Source: LMUY01 sp965198565 (lineage in GTDB: Bacteria; Pseudomonadota; Alphaproteobacteria; Acetobacterales; Acetobacteraceae). From it: a stretch of DNA of 64,000 bases. Of the stretch, positions 18,303 through 26,940 are shown piece after piece. The stretch is taken from the NCBI GenBank assembly GCA_965198565.1, contig OZ240665.1, forward strand, positions 2,418,001 to 2,482,000, read 5' to 3'. How positions within the stretch are numbered: position 1 is the first letter of the stretch; each line of letters opens with the position of its first letter. Under the pieces are notes generated by a model that searched no databases, was not told the DNA's origin, and saw only the letters and a program-made list of their open reading frames with translations. The position numbers were made by a program, and so were the translations under genes.

Positions 18303-19505
18303 ATGGCGCCCTCGTTAGGGAAGATGCCGACGACGTCAGCGCGGCGTTTGACCTCCTTGTTTAGCCGTTCGATCGGGTTGGTCGAGTGGATTTTCACCCG
18401 GTGCTGGGCGGGGAAGTTCATGTGGGCCAGCACGTCGGCCTCGCTCTCGTCGATGAACGCGCCCAGCTTCGGCCATTTGTCGCGGAGCTGATCGGCGACG
18501 TGGCGCATCGTCTGGCTGGCGTTCGGGTGATCCAGTTGGGTGAAGGCCTGGCGCAAGGCGGCCGACACCATGTTCTGCTGGCCCTTGGGCACGTAGGCCT
18601 GCGCGTTTCGCATCCAATGGACGCGGCACCTTTGCCACGTAGATCCCAGCACCCGGCGGATCGCCGCCTTCAGGCCCTCGTGCGCGTCGGAGATGACCAG
18701 CTTGGTGCCACGCAAACCGCGCTTGACAAGGCTTTTCAGGAACGTGGACCAAAAGATCTCCGCCTCCGAAGGCCCGATGTGCAGGCCCACGATCTCGCGT
18801 TTGCCCTCGGTGTTCACCGCCACGGCGATTATCACCGCCACCGTCCTGATCTGCCCGCCCTCACGCCGCTTGAGGTAGGTCGCGTCCAGCCAGAGGTAGG
18901 TCGCGTCCAGCCAGAGATAGGGCCAGTCGCCAACGAGAGGGCGCTCGAGGAAGGCGTTCACCCGGTCGTCGATGTCGCAGCACAGCTTGCTCACCGTGCT
19001 CTTGCTGATCCCTGCCAGCCCCATCGCCTGCACCAAGTCGTCCACCCGCCGGGTCGAGACGCCACCAATCCAGGCTTCCTGGATGACGGCAACCAGGGCC
19101 TTCTCAGACGTCTTGCGCGGCTCCAGGAACGGCGGGAAGTAACTGCCCTGCCGCAGCTTGGGATCCGCAGCTGCAAGCTCCCCAGCCGCGTGTCCAGCGT
19201 CCGGTCCCGGTAGCCGTTGCGGTAGGTCGCACGCTCGGCCGTGCGCTCGTGCCGTCCGGCGCCGATCAGGCCCTCCACGTCGGTCTCCATCAGCAACTGC
19301 ACCACGGCCTCCGCCACACTGCGCAGGAAGTCGCCATCTCCGGCTTTCGCCAGCAGCTCGGCCAGCGGTAGTTTGTCCTCGGTCATCGGGTCCTCGTCGG
19401 TTCAGGTTGAAGCCTCGCAACTCCACCTTAGCCAGCCGATCCGATGACCACTTCCGACTACACCGCCGCCGTCAGCGAAATTCCACCACAAGCGCGGACG
19501 CTATC
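18303..19505 (-). pseudogene. IS256-family element, inverted copy 2, C-terminally truncated
   Basis: The transposase starts at 19386 with the same residues as copy 1, but has CAG where copy 1 has TAG. It carries the same -1 frame change near 19160 (LRIPSC / KLRQGSYF). It goes further than copy 1, through FIDESEADVLAHMNFPAQHR and STNPIERLNKEVKRRADVVG (catalytic Glu), and then diverges after GIFPNEGAI near 18303, about 20 residues before the normal end. A 21-bp in-frame duplication repeats the residues YLWLDAT. Its outer end interrupts the IS110 fragment at 19506. Confidence 0.85.
18874..18915. repeat. 21-bp in-frame tandem duplication in IS256 copy 2
   Basis: Two adjacent 21-base units (18874-18894 and 18895-18915) encode YLWLDAT twice around the first catalytic Asp. 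Copy 1 has only one unit. Confidence 0.85.
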
Positions 19506-20026
19506 ATGCCCTGTGTCGCAAGCAGGGCGAGGATGCGGTTCTCGAAGCGTGTACGCTCCTGGACCAGATGCTCCCGCTCGCGGCGTGGACGCTTGGCATC
19601 CTCCTCCTCCGGCGTGGGCACCCTGACCATGCTACAGACCTGATGGTCACCGCCGACGTAGGCGGCCAGCACGCGCAGCAGGCCCTCGGCGTCAAGCCGG
19701 TCGGTCTTGGCCCGGCGCGCCCGACGGTTCACCAGGATGCTGGTCGGTTCGACAACGTAGGTCGGCACGCCGTTAGTGGTCAGCAGCCGATGCAACCAGA
19801 AGCCATCCCGCCCCGCCTCGAAACAGCAGACAACGTCAGGAGCCTGATCAGAGCCCTTGGCAGCTCTGGCGCGCAGATCGCTGATCAAAGTCAGCAGCCC
19901 CGCGGTCTGACCCGCATCGATGCGGTGCATCCGGCTCTTGGCGGCGCCTGGCAGGCGCGTCCCGACGAGCCACACCGAGGTGCTGAGCTCGATAGCAATG
20001 ATGGTGATGTTCTCGCTCGATGGCAT
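19506..20026 (-). pseudogene. IS110-family transposase, N-terminal fragment
   Basis: The frame from ATG 20026 reads ITIIAIELSTSVWLVGTRLP, VVCCFEAGRDGFWLHRLL and VVEPTSILVNRRARRAKTDR, then LDAEGLLRVLAAY. This is the DEDD RuvC-like N-terminal domain of IS110 transposases, which use a bridge RNA. It ends at HLVQERTRFENRILALLATQ, where IS256 copy 2 begins. The C-terminal domain is absent. Confidence 0.8.
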
Positions 20027-20099
20027 GGCAGCGGCTCCGAGTGGGTTGCGGACGCTGCCAGTCTGAACGATCAGATCGGGCGGTGTCCGCCCTCATAGC

Positions 20100-20648
20100 A
20101 TCTGCCACCAGAGCTCGAGCGGTTTGCCGGCGGCTTGAGGCGGTAGAGCGGCAGCGATCAGGGCTGCGAAGTTTTTGTGTGTGTCGCCTGGGCGGCCGTG
20201 TCCTGCTCGGGATGCAACGGCCGTACGCTCAACTTGCGGACCCCAGCTTAGCCAGCAACTTTCCGATGCTGCTGTGTTCATGATAGTGCACAGCGAAGTC
20301 CGGCTGCAGGCGCGCCTGCAGATCGCTGCACCCCCAACGAACAACGCCGTCCCGCGCCAGATCGGGACCTTGCTCCACCAGCGCCTTGAACGCCGCGATC
20401 TGCTCAGGTGTCAACTGCGCCGGACGGCCTGGACTGCGACGGTTGGCCAGACCGTCGATGCCTTCCTCGTTGTAGTGACGCACCCAGTCGCGCAGCGTCT
20501 GCCGGTCCATGCCGCAGGCCTCGGCAGCCTCGGTGCGCGGCCGTCCCTCCAGCACGAGCGCAATGGCCAACAAGCGCCGTACTACCGCTCCACCGTTGCA
20601 GCCCGCCGCTTCACGGCGAAGGTGAAAAGCTGACTTGACTGCCGTCAA
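20100..20648 (-). pseudogene. IS630-family transposase, degraded N-terminal half
   Basis: Reading on the minus strand from 20640 gives RRLLAIALVLEGRPRTEAAE, ACGMDRQTLRDWVRHYNEEG and LANRRSPGRPAQLTPEQIAA. After a frame change near 20235 it gives THKNFAALIAAALPPQAAGK and then stops. It is related to, but clearly different from, the IS630 gene at 9016-10079. The catalytic domain is missing. Its start abuts the secF stop codon. Confidence 0.75.
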
Positions 20649-21607
20649 CCTGCCCGCTTCAACACCCGCTCCGACGGCTTGGGCGCCTGGGCGTCACGGC
20701 GTAGGCGCTTCTCGCCCAGGAACAGCAGGATCGGGGCGGCGATGAAGATGGACGAGGAGGTGCCGACCACGATGCCGAACAGCATCACGGCGGCAAACCC
20801 GGATAGCGACGCACCCCCGAACAAGGCCAATGGCAGGCTCGCTAGAAACACCGTCATCGACGTGCCCAAGGTGCGGTTCAGCGTCTCGTTGATGGAAAAG
20901 TCGATCAGCTCGCGCAACGGCATCGTCTTGTATTTGCGCAGGTTCTCGCGCACGCGGTCATACACCACTACCTTGTCGTTGGTGGAGTAGCCGATCACGG
21001 TCAGGATCGCGGCCACCATCACCAGGTCGAACTCGATGCGGGTGATGGCGAGGAAACCGATCGCCTTGGTCACGTCCAGCAGCAAGGTCACCACGGCGCC
21101 GACGGCGAACTCCCACTCGAAGCGGAACCAGATGTAGACCAGGATCATTAGCAGGCTGATGCCCAAAGCCAGCAGGCCGTTTCGGAACAGCTCGTTGGAG
21201 ACCGACGCGCCCACGGCCTCGTTGCTCTCAATCACCGTGCCGGGCTGCGCCGCCTCCAGCGCCTCGCGCACGCGGCTGACCGCCTGCTCGGTGCCCTGCT
21301 CGGTGGGCTGGCGGTCGAGGCGGATCAGCACGTCGCGGTTGTCGCCGAAGCGCTGCAGGCCGGCGGGGGCCACCTGGTGCGCCACCATCTCGCTGCGGAT
21401 TTTGGCAAAGTCGGCCGGGGTGGGGGTGCGCACCTCCATGACGATGCCGCCCTTGAAGTCGATGCCCAGGTTCAGCCCGGGGTAGAAGGCGGCGATGATG
21501 GAGAGGGTGGAGAGCACCGCCGAGGTGCCCAAGCCGATAAAGCGGCCGCGCATGAAGTGGATTTGGGTGCCGTCGGGGACGAGGCGGAACAGGGGGCGGA
21601 AGAACAT
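20645..21607 (-). CDS. secF: Protein translocase subunit SecF
   Basis: SecF works with SecD in the inner membrane and uses the proton gradient to help pull exported proteins through SecYEG. The 320-residue product has the first membrane helix near residues 28-48, the GIDFKGGIVMEV motif, a short periplasmic domain (about 55-140) and five further helices that include YSTNDKVVVYDRVRENLRKY and NETLNRTLGTSMTVFLASLP. GGAGCGC lies six bases before the ATG. It is the second gene of secD-secF with 12 bases between them. A degraded IS630 begins right at its stop codon, so any downstream operon partner has been lost from this position. Confidence 0.95.
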   Translation of the reverse strand: MFFRPLFRLVPDGTQIHFMRGRFIGLGTSAVLSTLSIIAAFYPGLNLGIDFKGGIVMEVRTPTPADFAKIRSEMVAHQVAPAGLQRFGDNRDVLIRLDRQPTEQGTEQAVSRVREALEAAQPGTVIESNEAVGASVSNELFRNGLLALGISLLMILVYIWFRFEWEFAVGAVVTLLLDVTKAIGFLAITRIEFDLVMVAAILTVIGYSTNDKVVVYDRVRENLRKYKTMPLRELIDFSINETLNRTLGTSMTVFLASLPLALFGGASLSGFAAVMLFGIVVGTSSSIFIAAPILLFLGEKRLRRDAQAPKPSERVLKRAG

Positions 21608-21619
21608 GCCGTGCGCTCC

Positions 21620-23176
21620 TTAAACCGGCAGTAGGGCGGGGCGGACGGCGCTGTACCAGCGCACCATCATGAGCCGGGCCAGCACCGTGGCGGTGAACAG
21701 GGTGGTGACGATGCCCACCGTGATGGTGACGGCGAAGCCTCGCACGGGGCCCGAGCCGAACACGAACAGCATGACGTGGGCGAGGAAGGCGGTGGCGTTG
21801 CTGTCGATGATGGTGCTGTAGGCGCGGCGGAACCCGGCCTCGAGGGCGGCGACGGGCTTGCGGTCGTGCCGGGTCTCTTCGCGGATGCGCTCGTTGATGA
21901 GGATGTTGGCGTCCACCGCCATGCCGAGGGTGAGCAGGATGCCGGCCATGCCGGGCAAGGTGAGGGTGGCCTGCAGCAGGGAGAGCACGGCCAGCATCAT
22001 GACCAGGTTGACCAGCAGGGCGACGTTGGCGAACCAGCCGAACAGGCCATAGAAGGTGCCCATGAAGCCGATCACGAGCAGGAAGCCGACGCCGAGCGCG
22101 ATGGCGCCGGCGCGGATGCTGTCGGCGCCCAATTGCGGGCCGACGGTGCGCTCCTCCACCACGGTGAGCGGCGCGGGCAGGGCGCCGGCCTGGAGCAGCA
22201 AGGCGAGGTCGGTGGCGGATTGGGCGGTGAAGTTGCCGCTGATCTGGCCGCGCCCGCCGGTGATCGGCTCGCGGATGACGGGGGCGGTGAGGATCTGGTT
22301 GTCCAGCACGATGGCGAAGGGGTGGCCCACGTTGGCGGTGGAGACCTCGGCGAAGCGGCGGGTGCCGGCGCTGTCGAACACGAAGTTCACCACCCATTCG
22401 CCGGTTTGCGAGTTGCGAGCGGGGCTGGCGCCGGTGAGGTCGGCGCCGTCCACTTCGACCCGGCGGTGCAGCACCAGCTTCTGCGCCGGGTTGTTCTCCA
22501 TGGGGAGCGTTTCGTCGCCGGGGGGCGCCGGGCGGCTGGGGTCGGCGGTCTCGTCGAGCAGGTGGAAGGTCATCTTCGCGGTGGTGCCGAGGAGCTGCTT
22601 GATGCGGTCCGGGTCATTGAGGCCGGGCAGCTGCACCACGATGCGGCTGTCGCCCTCGCGGGTGATCTGGGGGTCGAGCACGCCGGTTGCGTCGATGCGG
22701 CGGCGGACGATCTCGATGGATTGCTGCACGGTGGCGAGGGCGCGGGCGCGCATGGCGGCGTCGTTGGGGGTGAGCACGAGGGTGCCGTCGGGGTTGGTGC
22801 GGATGTCGACGTCGCGGCGGCCGTCGGGGCCGAGGGCGAGGTCGTGCAGGGCGTCGATGGCGGGCTTGGTCTGCGCCGGGTCGCGCAGGGCCACGGTGAC
22901 GTCGCCTTCGCCGGGGGGCTCGACGAGGGCGCGGTATTTGCCTGCGAGGGCCTGGCGGGCGCTGTCGAGGATGGTGTCGAGCCGCTCCTTGCGCACGGCG
23001 TCCATGTCCACCTGGAGCAGGAGGTAGGAGCCGCCGCGCAGGTCGAGCCCGAGGTGGACCTGCGGCCAGGGCAGCCAGGCGGCCGGGCGGGCCAGCAGGT
23101 TCGGCAGGCAGAGCAGCGCGCCGAGCAGGCACGTGCCGAGGATCATGGCGGTTTTCAGCCGGCCGAAATACAGCAT
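21620..23176 (-). CDS. secD: Protein translocase subunit SecD
   Basis: The 518-residue membrane protein has an N-terminal helix, VHLGLDLRGGSYLLLQVDMD, a large periplasmic domain and the C-terminal six-helix block with GVGFLLVIGFMGTFYGL, MAVDANILINERIREETRHD and RRAYSTIIDSNATAFLAHVM. ATG 23176 (MLYFGRLKTA) is preferred because SecD proteins start this way; the frame is open to a GTG five codons upstream. yajC, often the preceding gene, is not here: the upstream neighbour is a divergent dehydrogenase gene 53 bases away. Confidence 0.95.
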   Translation of the reverse strand: MLYFGRLKTAMILGTCLLGALLCLPNLLARPAAWLPWPQVHLGLDLRGGSYLLLQVDMDAVRKERLDTILDSARQALAGKYRALVEPPGEGDVTVALRDPAQTKPAIDALHDLALGPDGRRDVDIRTNPDGTLVLTPNDAAMRARALATVQQSIEIVRRRIDATGVLDPQITREGDSRIVVQLPGLNDPDRIKQLLGTTAKMTFHLLDETADPSRPAPPGDETLPMENNPAQKLVLHRRVEVDGADLTGASPARNSQTGEWVVNFVFDSAGTRRFAEVSTANVGHPFAIVLDNQILTAPVIREPITGGRGQISGNFTAQSATDLALLLQAGALPAPLTVVEERTVGPQLGADSIRAGAIALGVGFLLVIGFMGTFYGLFGWFANVALLVNLVMMLAVLSLLQATLTLPGMAGILLTLGMAVDANILINERIREETRHDRKPVAALEAGFRRAYSTIIDSNATAFLAHVMLFVFGSGPVRGFAVTITVGIVTTLFTATVLARLMMVRWYSAVRPALLPV

Positions 23177-23229
23177 GGCGGGGGCAGTCACTCCAGAAGG
23201 CGGGCAGCTATGCCGAGCGGGAAGGGGCG

Positions 23230-24255
23230 ATGCAACCCCGGGCTGCCCATGCTATGCGCGACGGCATGAGCAGTAGCACAGGTGGCGGCCGGTTGCGGAT
23301 GGGCGTGATTGGCGTGGGGCATTTTGGCCGGTTTCACGCGCAGAAGGTGGCCGCCGAGCCGCGGGCCGCGCTTACGGGGCTGTTCGATCCGGACCAGGCG
23401 CGGGCGGCGGCGGTGGGGCACGAAGTGGGGGCGGCGGCGATGGCGCTCGAGGCGCTGCTGGCGGCGTCTGACGCAGTGGTGATCGCAGCGCCGGCGGAGC
23501 GGCACCACGCGCTGGCGAGCCAGGCGTTGGAGGCGGGCTGCCATGTGCTGGTGGAGAAGCCGATTGCGGCCACCCTGGCGCAGGCCGATGCGCTGGCGGC
23601 GCTGGCGGCGGCGCGGGGGCGGGTGTTGCAGGTGGGACACCTGCTGCGGTTCTCGGCTGAGCACCAGGCGATCCGCAGCCGCATGAGCCGGCCGCTCTAT
23701 ATCGAGGCGACTCGGATTGCACCCTACAAGCCGCGCGGGACGGACGTTTCGGTCATCCTCGACCTCATGATCCATGACCTGGACCTGGTGCTGTCGTTGG
23801 TGGAGAGCGAGATCGCCAGCGTGGACGCGCTGGGGGCGGCAGTGTCCTCGGCGTCAGAGGATATCGCCAACGCGCGGGTGCGGTTTGCCAATGGCTGCGT
23901 GGCGACGATCACGGCGAGCCGGATTTCGATCAAGACGGAGCGGCGGATGCGGCTGTTTTCGGAGGAAGGTTACCTGTCGGCCGATTTCGGTGCGCGCGAG
24001 CTGGTGATGATCGGGCGGGAGCGCGGGCTGCCGCTGCCGGGGACGGGCGGGTTTAGGCGCGAGGCGGTGAGTTGGCGGGACCACGATGCGATGGCGGCGG
24101 AGCATGCGGCGTTCGTGGCGGCGTGTTTGGATGGCGCGCCGGTGCTGGTGGACGCGGCGGCCGGGCGGCGGGCGTTGGCGGCGGCGCTGGCGGTGAGTGA
24201 GTCGATGGCGGTGTCGGCGGCCGCGGTGCGGGCGAGCGGGTTGGTGACCGGGTAA
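23230..24255 (+). CDS. Gfo/Idh/MocA family NAD(P)-dependent oxidoreductase
   Basis: The 341-residue protein has an N-terminal Rossmann fold (MGVIGVGHFGRFHAQKVA) and the family's EKP motif in HVLVEKPIAATLAQA. The substrate domain contains RIAPYKPRGTDVSVILDLM followed by IHDLDLVLSLV, whose His/Asp pattern is typical of sugar dehydrogenases of this family. The resemblance is to enzymes that oxidise the 3-OH of UDP-GlcNAc for lipid A (GnnA-like), but no lipid A genes lie nearby, so the substrate is unknown. The ATG at 23230 follows GGAAGGGG; 23266 and 23299 are alternative starts nearer the Rossmann motif. An internal 214-bp piece (23485-23699) is duplicated at 28519-28732. Confidence 0.85.
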   Translation: MQPRAAHAMRDGMSSSTGGGRLRMGVIGVGHFGRFHAQKVAAEPRAALTGLFDPDQARAAAVGHEVGAAAMALEALLAASDAVVIAAPAERHHALASQALEAGCHVLVEKPIAATLAQADALAALAAARGRVLQVGHLLRFSAEHQAIRSRMSRPLYIEATRIAPYKPRGTDVSVILDLMIHDLDLVLSLVESEIASVDALGAAVSSASEDIANARVRFANGCVATITASRISIKTERRMRLFSEEGYLSADFGARELVMIGRERGLPLPGTGGFRREAVSWRDHDAMAAEHAAFVAACLDGAPVLVDAAAGRRALAAALAVSESMAVSAAAVRASGLVTG

Positions 24256-24324
24256 GGAGCGGCGCGCTCGTGGCTGCTTGCTCGGAGCATCAGACGGCTT
24301 GGGCGGATAAGGGAGGGCGGGCGC

Positions 24325-26691
24325 TCAGAGCGGCGTTGGGCTGAGGGTGGCTGAAACGGCTGGGTTGTGGCCGGCCGTCACCGTGCGGTTTAACTCGGCC
24401 ACGAGCGCTTCTGGCGTGAAAGGCTTGGGCAAGTGGCTGTCCATCCCGGCAGCTCGGCACTCGGCAATCTGCTCGGCAAATACTTGCGCGGTGAGGGCGA
24501 TCATTGGCACCTGGCCATACGGCGCGGGGAGGTTGCGGATGTGGCGGCTCGCAGTGAGCCCATCCATTCCGGCCATGCGCACGTCCATCAGAATCGCATC
24601 GAACACGTTCGCTCCGGCGGCCTCGACGGCACTCTCTCCGCTTGCGACGCATGTGGGCATGTGGCCAGCCGATCGCAGGAATGCCGCTGTGATATCCAGG
24701 TTCATCGGCATGTCGTCCACCACGAGCACGCGAAGGCTGTTCGTGTTTGCAGCAACGGCTCCAGCATCGGGCGGCCTTGCCGCCTGGTTCGGCTTTGTGG
24801 TCCCGCTTGCGGGCGCTTCGGCTCCAGACTCCAGCTCGCTCCCGGTCGGAAGCTGCAACCAGAAGACGCTGCCATGTCCGGGAGCGGGCTCGTAGCCGAT
24901 GCTACCGCCCATCAAGCCCGCGAGCCGGGCCGATAAAGCCAAGCCGAGACCGGCACCCTCTACGACGCTGCACTCTGCACCCAAACGCTCGAACTCTTGG
25001 AAGAGGCTGGCACGGCGTTCTGGTGGAATGCCTGGCCCGGTGTCCACCACGGCGATGCGGATTTCATTGCCGGCATGTCCATATGGAGCTAGGCGCAGCC
25101 ACACCGAGCCGGATGGCGTGAACTTCACCGCGTTGCCGAGCAGGTTCAGTAGGATCTGCCGAAGCCTTGTAACATCCGCCACCACGCAGCGGGGAGTGTC
25201 CGGCTCTATGGTCAATGTCAGCAATAGGTCTTTGCTATCAGCCGCGGGCCTGAGCAGCTCGAGGCAGTCGCGAGCGGTCTCTGCCAATTCCAGGCGCGTC
25301 GGCTTCAACTCGAGCCGCTCTGCCTCAACACTCGAAAGGTCCAGCACGCTGTTGATCATTTCGAGCAGGTGATGGCCGGCCCCAAGCATCGCGTCCAACC
25401 GAGCGTCCTGCTTGGCCGTAAGCCCGCCTTCCAACCGCAGCAACTGTGCGTAACCCAAGATCCCGTTCAGGGGGGTACGCAACTCGTGAGTAATGCCGGC
25501 AAGAAAGCGGCTTTTCGCCTTGCTTGCCGCCTCGAGCGCGCGGGTGCGCTGCTCTACGCGTCGCTCGAGGTTCTGGTTGGTCGTGGCCAGCACGCGATCG
25601 CGCGCCGCAATGCCCAGCAGCATGCCGTCAAGCGCGCTGGAAAGGCGACGAAGCTCCTCTGCTCCCTGGATCTTGGGCAACTGCGCGAGGCCAGAGGTGC
25701 CGATCGCATCTGCAGCATTGGCGAGCTTTAGCAGCGGACGGCATATACACCAAGCAGTGATCCACCCAAGCAGCGCCGCAACCCCGGCAAGGAAGACGCC
25801 GTAGACCAGTAGCTCACGCCCAAGTTTCAGGGCAGGACTGAACGCGGCTTTGGCGTCTTGCCGGATCAGTATGGTCCAGCCCAAGCCGGGGTAGTCCTGC
25901 AGGCCGGTGGTTCGGCTTGCGCCAATCAGGTAGGTTGTGCCATCCGGCCAGGTCTCGAGCGCGTAGCTGTCCCTCTGCGCGGCGGCCCGCCAGACCGCTG
26001 AGCTTGCCGGTATGCTGGTGCCTTGCAGATTTGGCGAACCAAGGATAATGGTGCCAGCCGTGTCCAGCACGAGGACGTCCGTACCGGGGTTGCGGGCGAC
26101 CATCGGGTCGAGGACGGACTGAGTGAGGGTATGAGCCCAATCCCAACTGAGATGGGCGCCCACCACTCCTTCTAAATGGCCGGCAGCGTCCCGCACGGGG
26201 GCGGAGAAATCGACAAAGCGCCAGGGAGCGCCATCAGGCGCAGCGGGAAGCTCCTTGGCCAGCAAGGCTGCTTCGTGGAGGTCCCCGGCGAACGGCGCGG
26301 CCAGGCCGCCTTGGAACCAAGGTCTGGCGCGGACATTCTTCCCCTCCAAGGTTCTTTGCGTGGCCGCCGTGACAACACCATCGGCATCCGCGAACCCTAT
26401 CCAGGCATAAGCCGGAAACGTCCGCTGCATCGCGTCGAGCCACACGCGACGAGCGCCAGGCGACGTCGCCGTTGTGCTAGCGATCGTTGCAAGGATGTTC
26501 AGGTCCCGCCAGCGGCTGTACATGCTTCGATCGAGCAGATTGCGCACTTGCCCGGCATGGTACGCCATTTCAGCGCCAATGCCTGCTTCAAGGCGGCGAT
26601 TGGTCAGGTGCTTGGCGGCCAACGAGCCGCAAAGGGCCACCGCAAGCGCCACCAAGGCGAAAACCAACGCAAGAAGACTGCGAAGCCGCAT
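24325..26691 (-). CDS. Hybrid sensor histidine kinase with extracytoplasmic sensor and C-terminal receiver
   Basis: This 788-residue membrane sensor has helix 1 at about residues 5-25, a periplasmic dCache-like domain at about 30-288 (TFPAYAWIGFADADGVVTAA, GVVGAHLSWDWAH) and helix 2 at about 293-315. A HAMP segment follows at about 315-368. The HisKA domain has His402 in GITHELRTPLNGILGYAQ. The HATPase domain has the boxes NLLGNAVKFT, VDTGPGIP and GAGLGLALS. A receiver near 653-775 has phosphoacceptor Asp703 in AILMDVRMAGMDGL and Lys in HLPKPF. It is divergent from the receiver/Hpt gene 249 bases away, and the two probably form one phosphorelay. The stimulus is unknown. Confidence 0.92.
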   Translation of the reverse strand: MRLRSLLALVFALVALAVALCGSLAAKHLTNRRLEAGIGAEMAYHAGQVRNLLDRSMYSRWRDLNILATIASTTATSPGARRVWLDAMQRTFPAYAWIGFADADGVVTAATQRTLEGKNVRARPWFQGGLAAPFAGDLHEAALLAKELPAAPDGAPWRFVDFSAPVRDAAGHLEGVVGAHLSWDWAHTLTQSVLDPMVARNPGTDVLVLDTAGTIILGSPNLQGTSIPASSAVWRAAAQRDSYALETWPDGTTYLIGASRTTGLQDYPGLGWTILIRQDAKAAFSPALKLGRELLVYGVFLAGVAALLGWITAWCICRPLLKLANAADAIGTSGLAQLPKIQGAEELRRLSSALDGMLLGIAARDRVLATTNQNLERRVEQRTRALEAASKAKSRFLAGITHELRTPLNGILGYAQLLRLEGGLTAKQDARLDAMLGAGHHLLEMINSVLDLSSVEAERLELKPTRLELAETARDCLELLRPAADSKDLLLTLTIEPDTPRCVVADVTRLRQILLNLLGNAVKFTPSGSVWLRLAPYGHAGNEIRIAVVDTGPGIPPERRASLFQEFERLGAECSVVEGAGLGLALSARLAGLMGGSIGYEPAPGHGSVFWLQLPTGSELESGAEAPASGTTKPNQAARPPDAGAVAANTNSLRVLVVDDMPMNLDITAAFLRSAGHMPTCVASGESAVEAAGANVFDAILMDVRMAGMDGLTASRHIRNLPAPYGQVPMIALTAQVFAEQIAECRAAGMDSHLPKPFTPEALVAELNRTVTAGHNPAVSATLSPTPL

Positions 26692-26940
26692 GCCGCTATT
26701 GCTCCAAGGCGGTAAGGCGGCATTTTCCTGCCCCCGGCGAGTTTGCGCTGCAAATGGTCAACAAATTGCAAACGAACGCAGCTTTGGCGCGGCTAGCCGC
26801 TTGGTCGTGCCGCGCGAGGGAGCGGTCGTTCAACGAACGCCCATACTTTTAAGCAGGCTTTAATCTTCGGACCTTAAGATGACAGCATCGGAAACCGGCG
26901 ACATCGTCACGTTCAAAGTACAACGCGAGTTGGCTCAAGC

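Noticed and set aside
14303..19505. Functional composite transposon bounded by IS256 copies
   Set aside because: Both copies are truncated at their inner sides and frameshifted, and no target duplication at the outer ends was seen.
21776..23269. Plus-strand open frame of 497 codons opposite secD
   Set aside because: Shadow of secD; low-complexity Gly/Val/Glu text without motifs.
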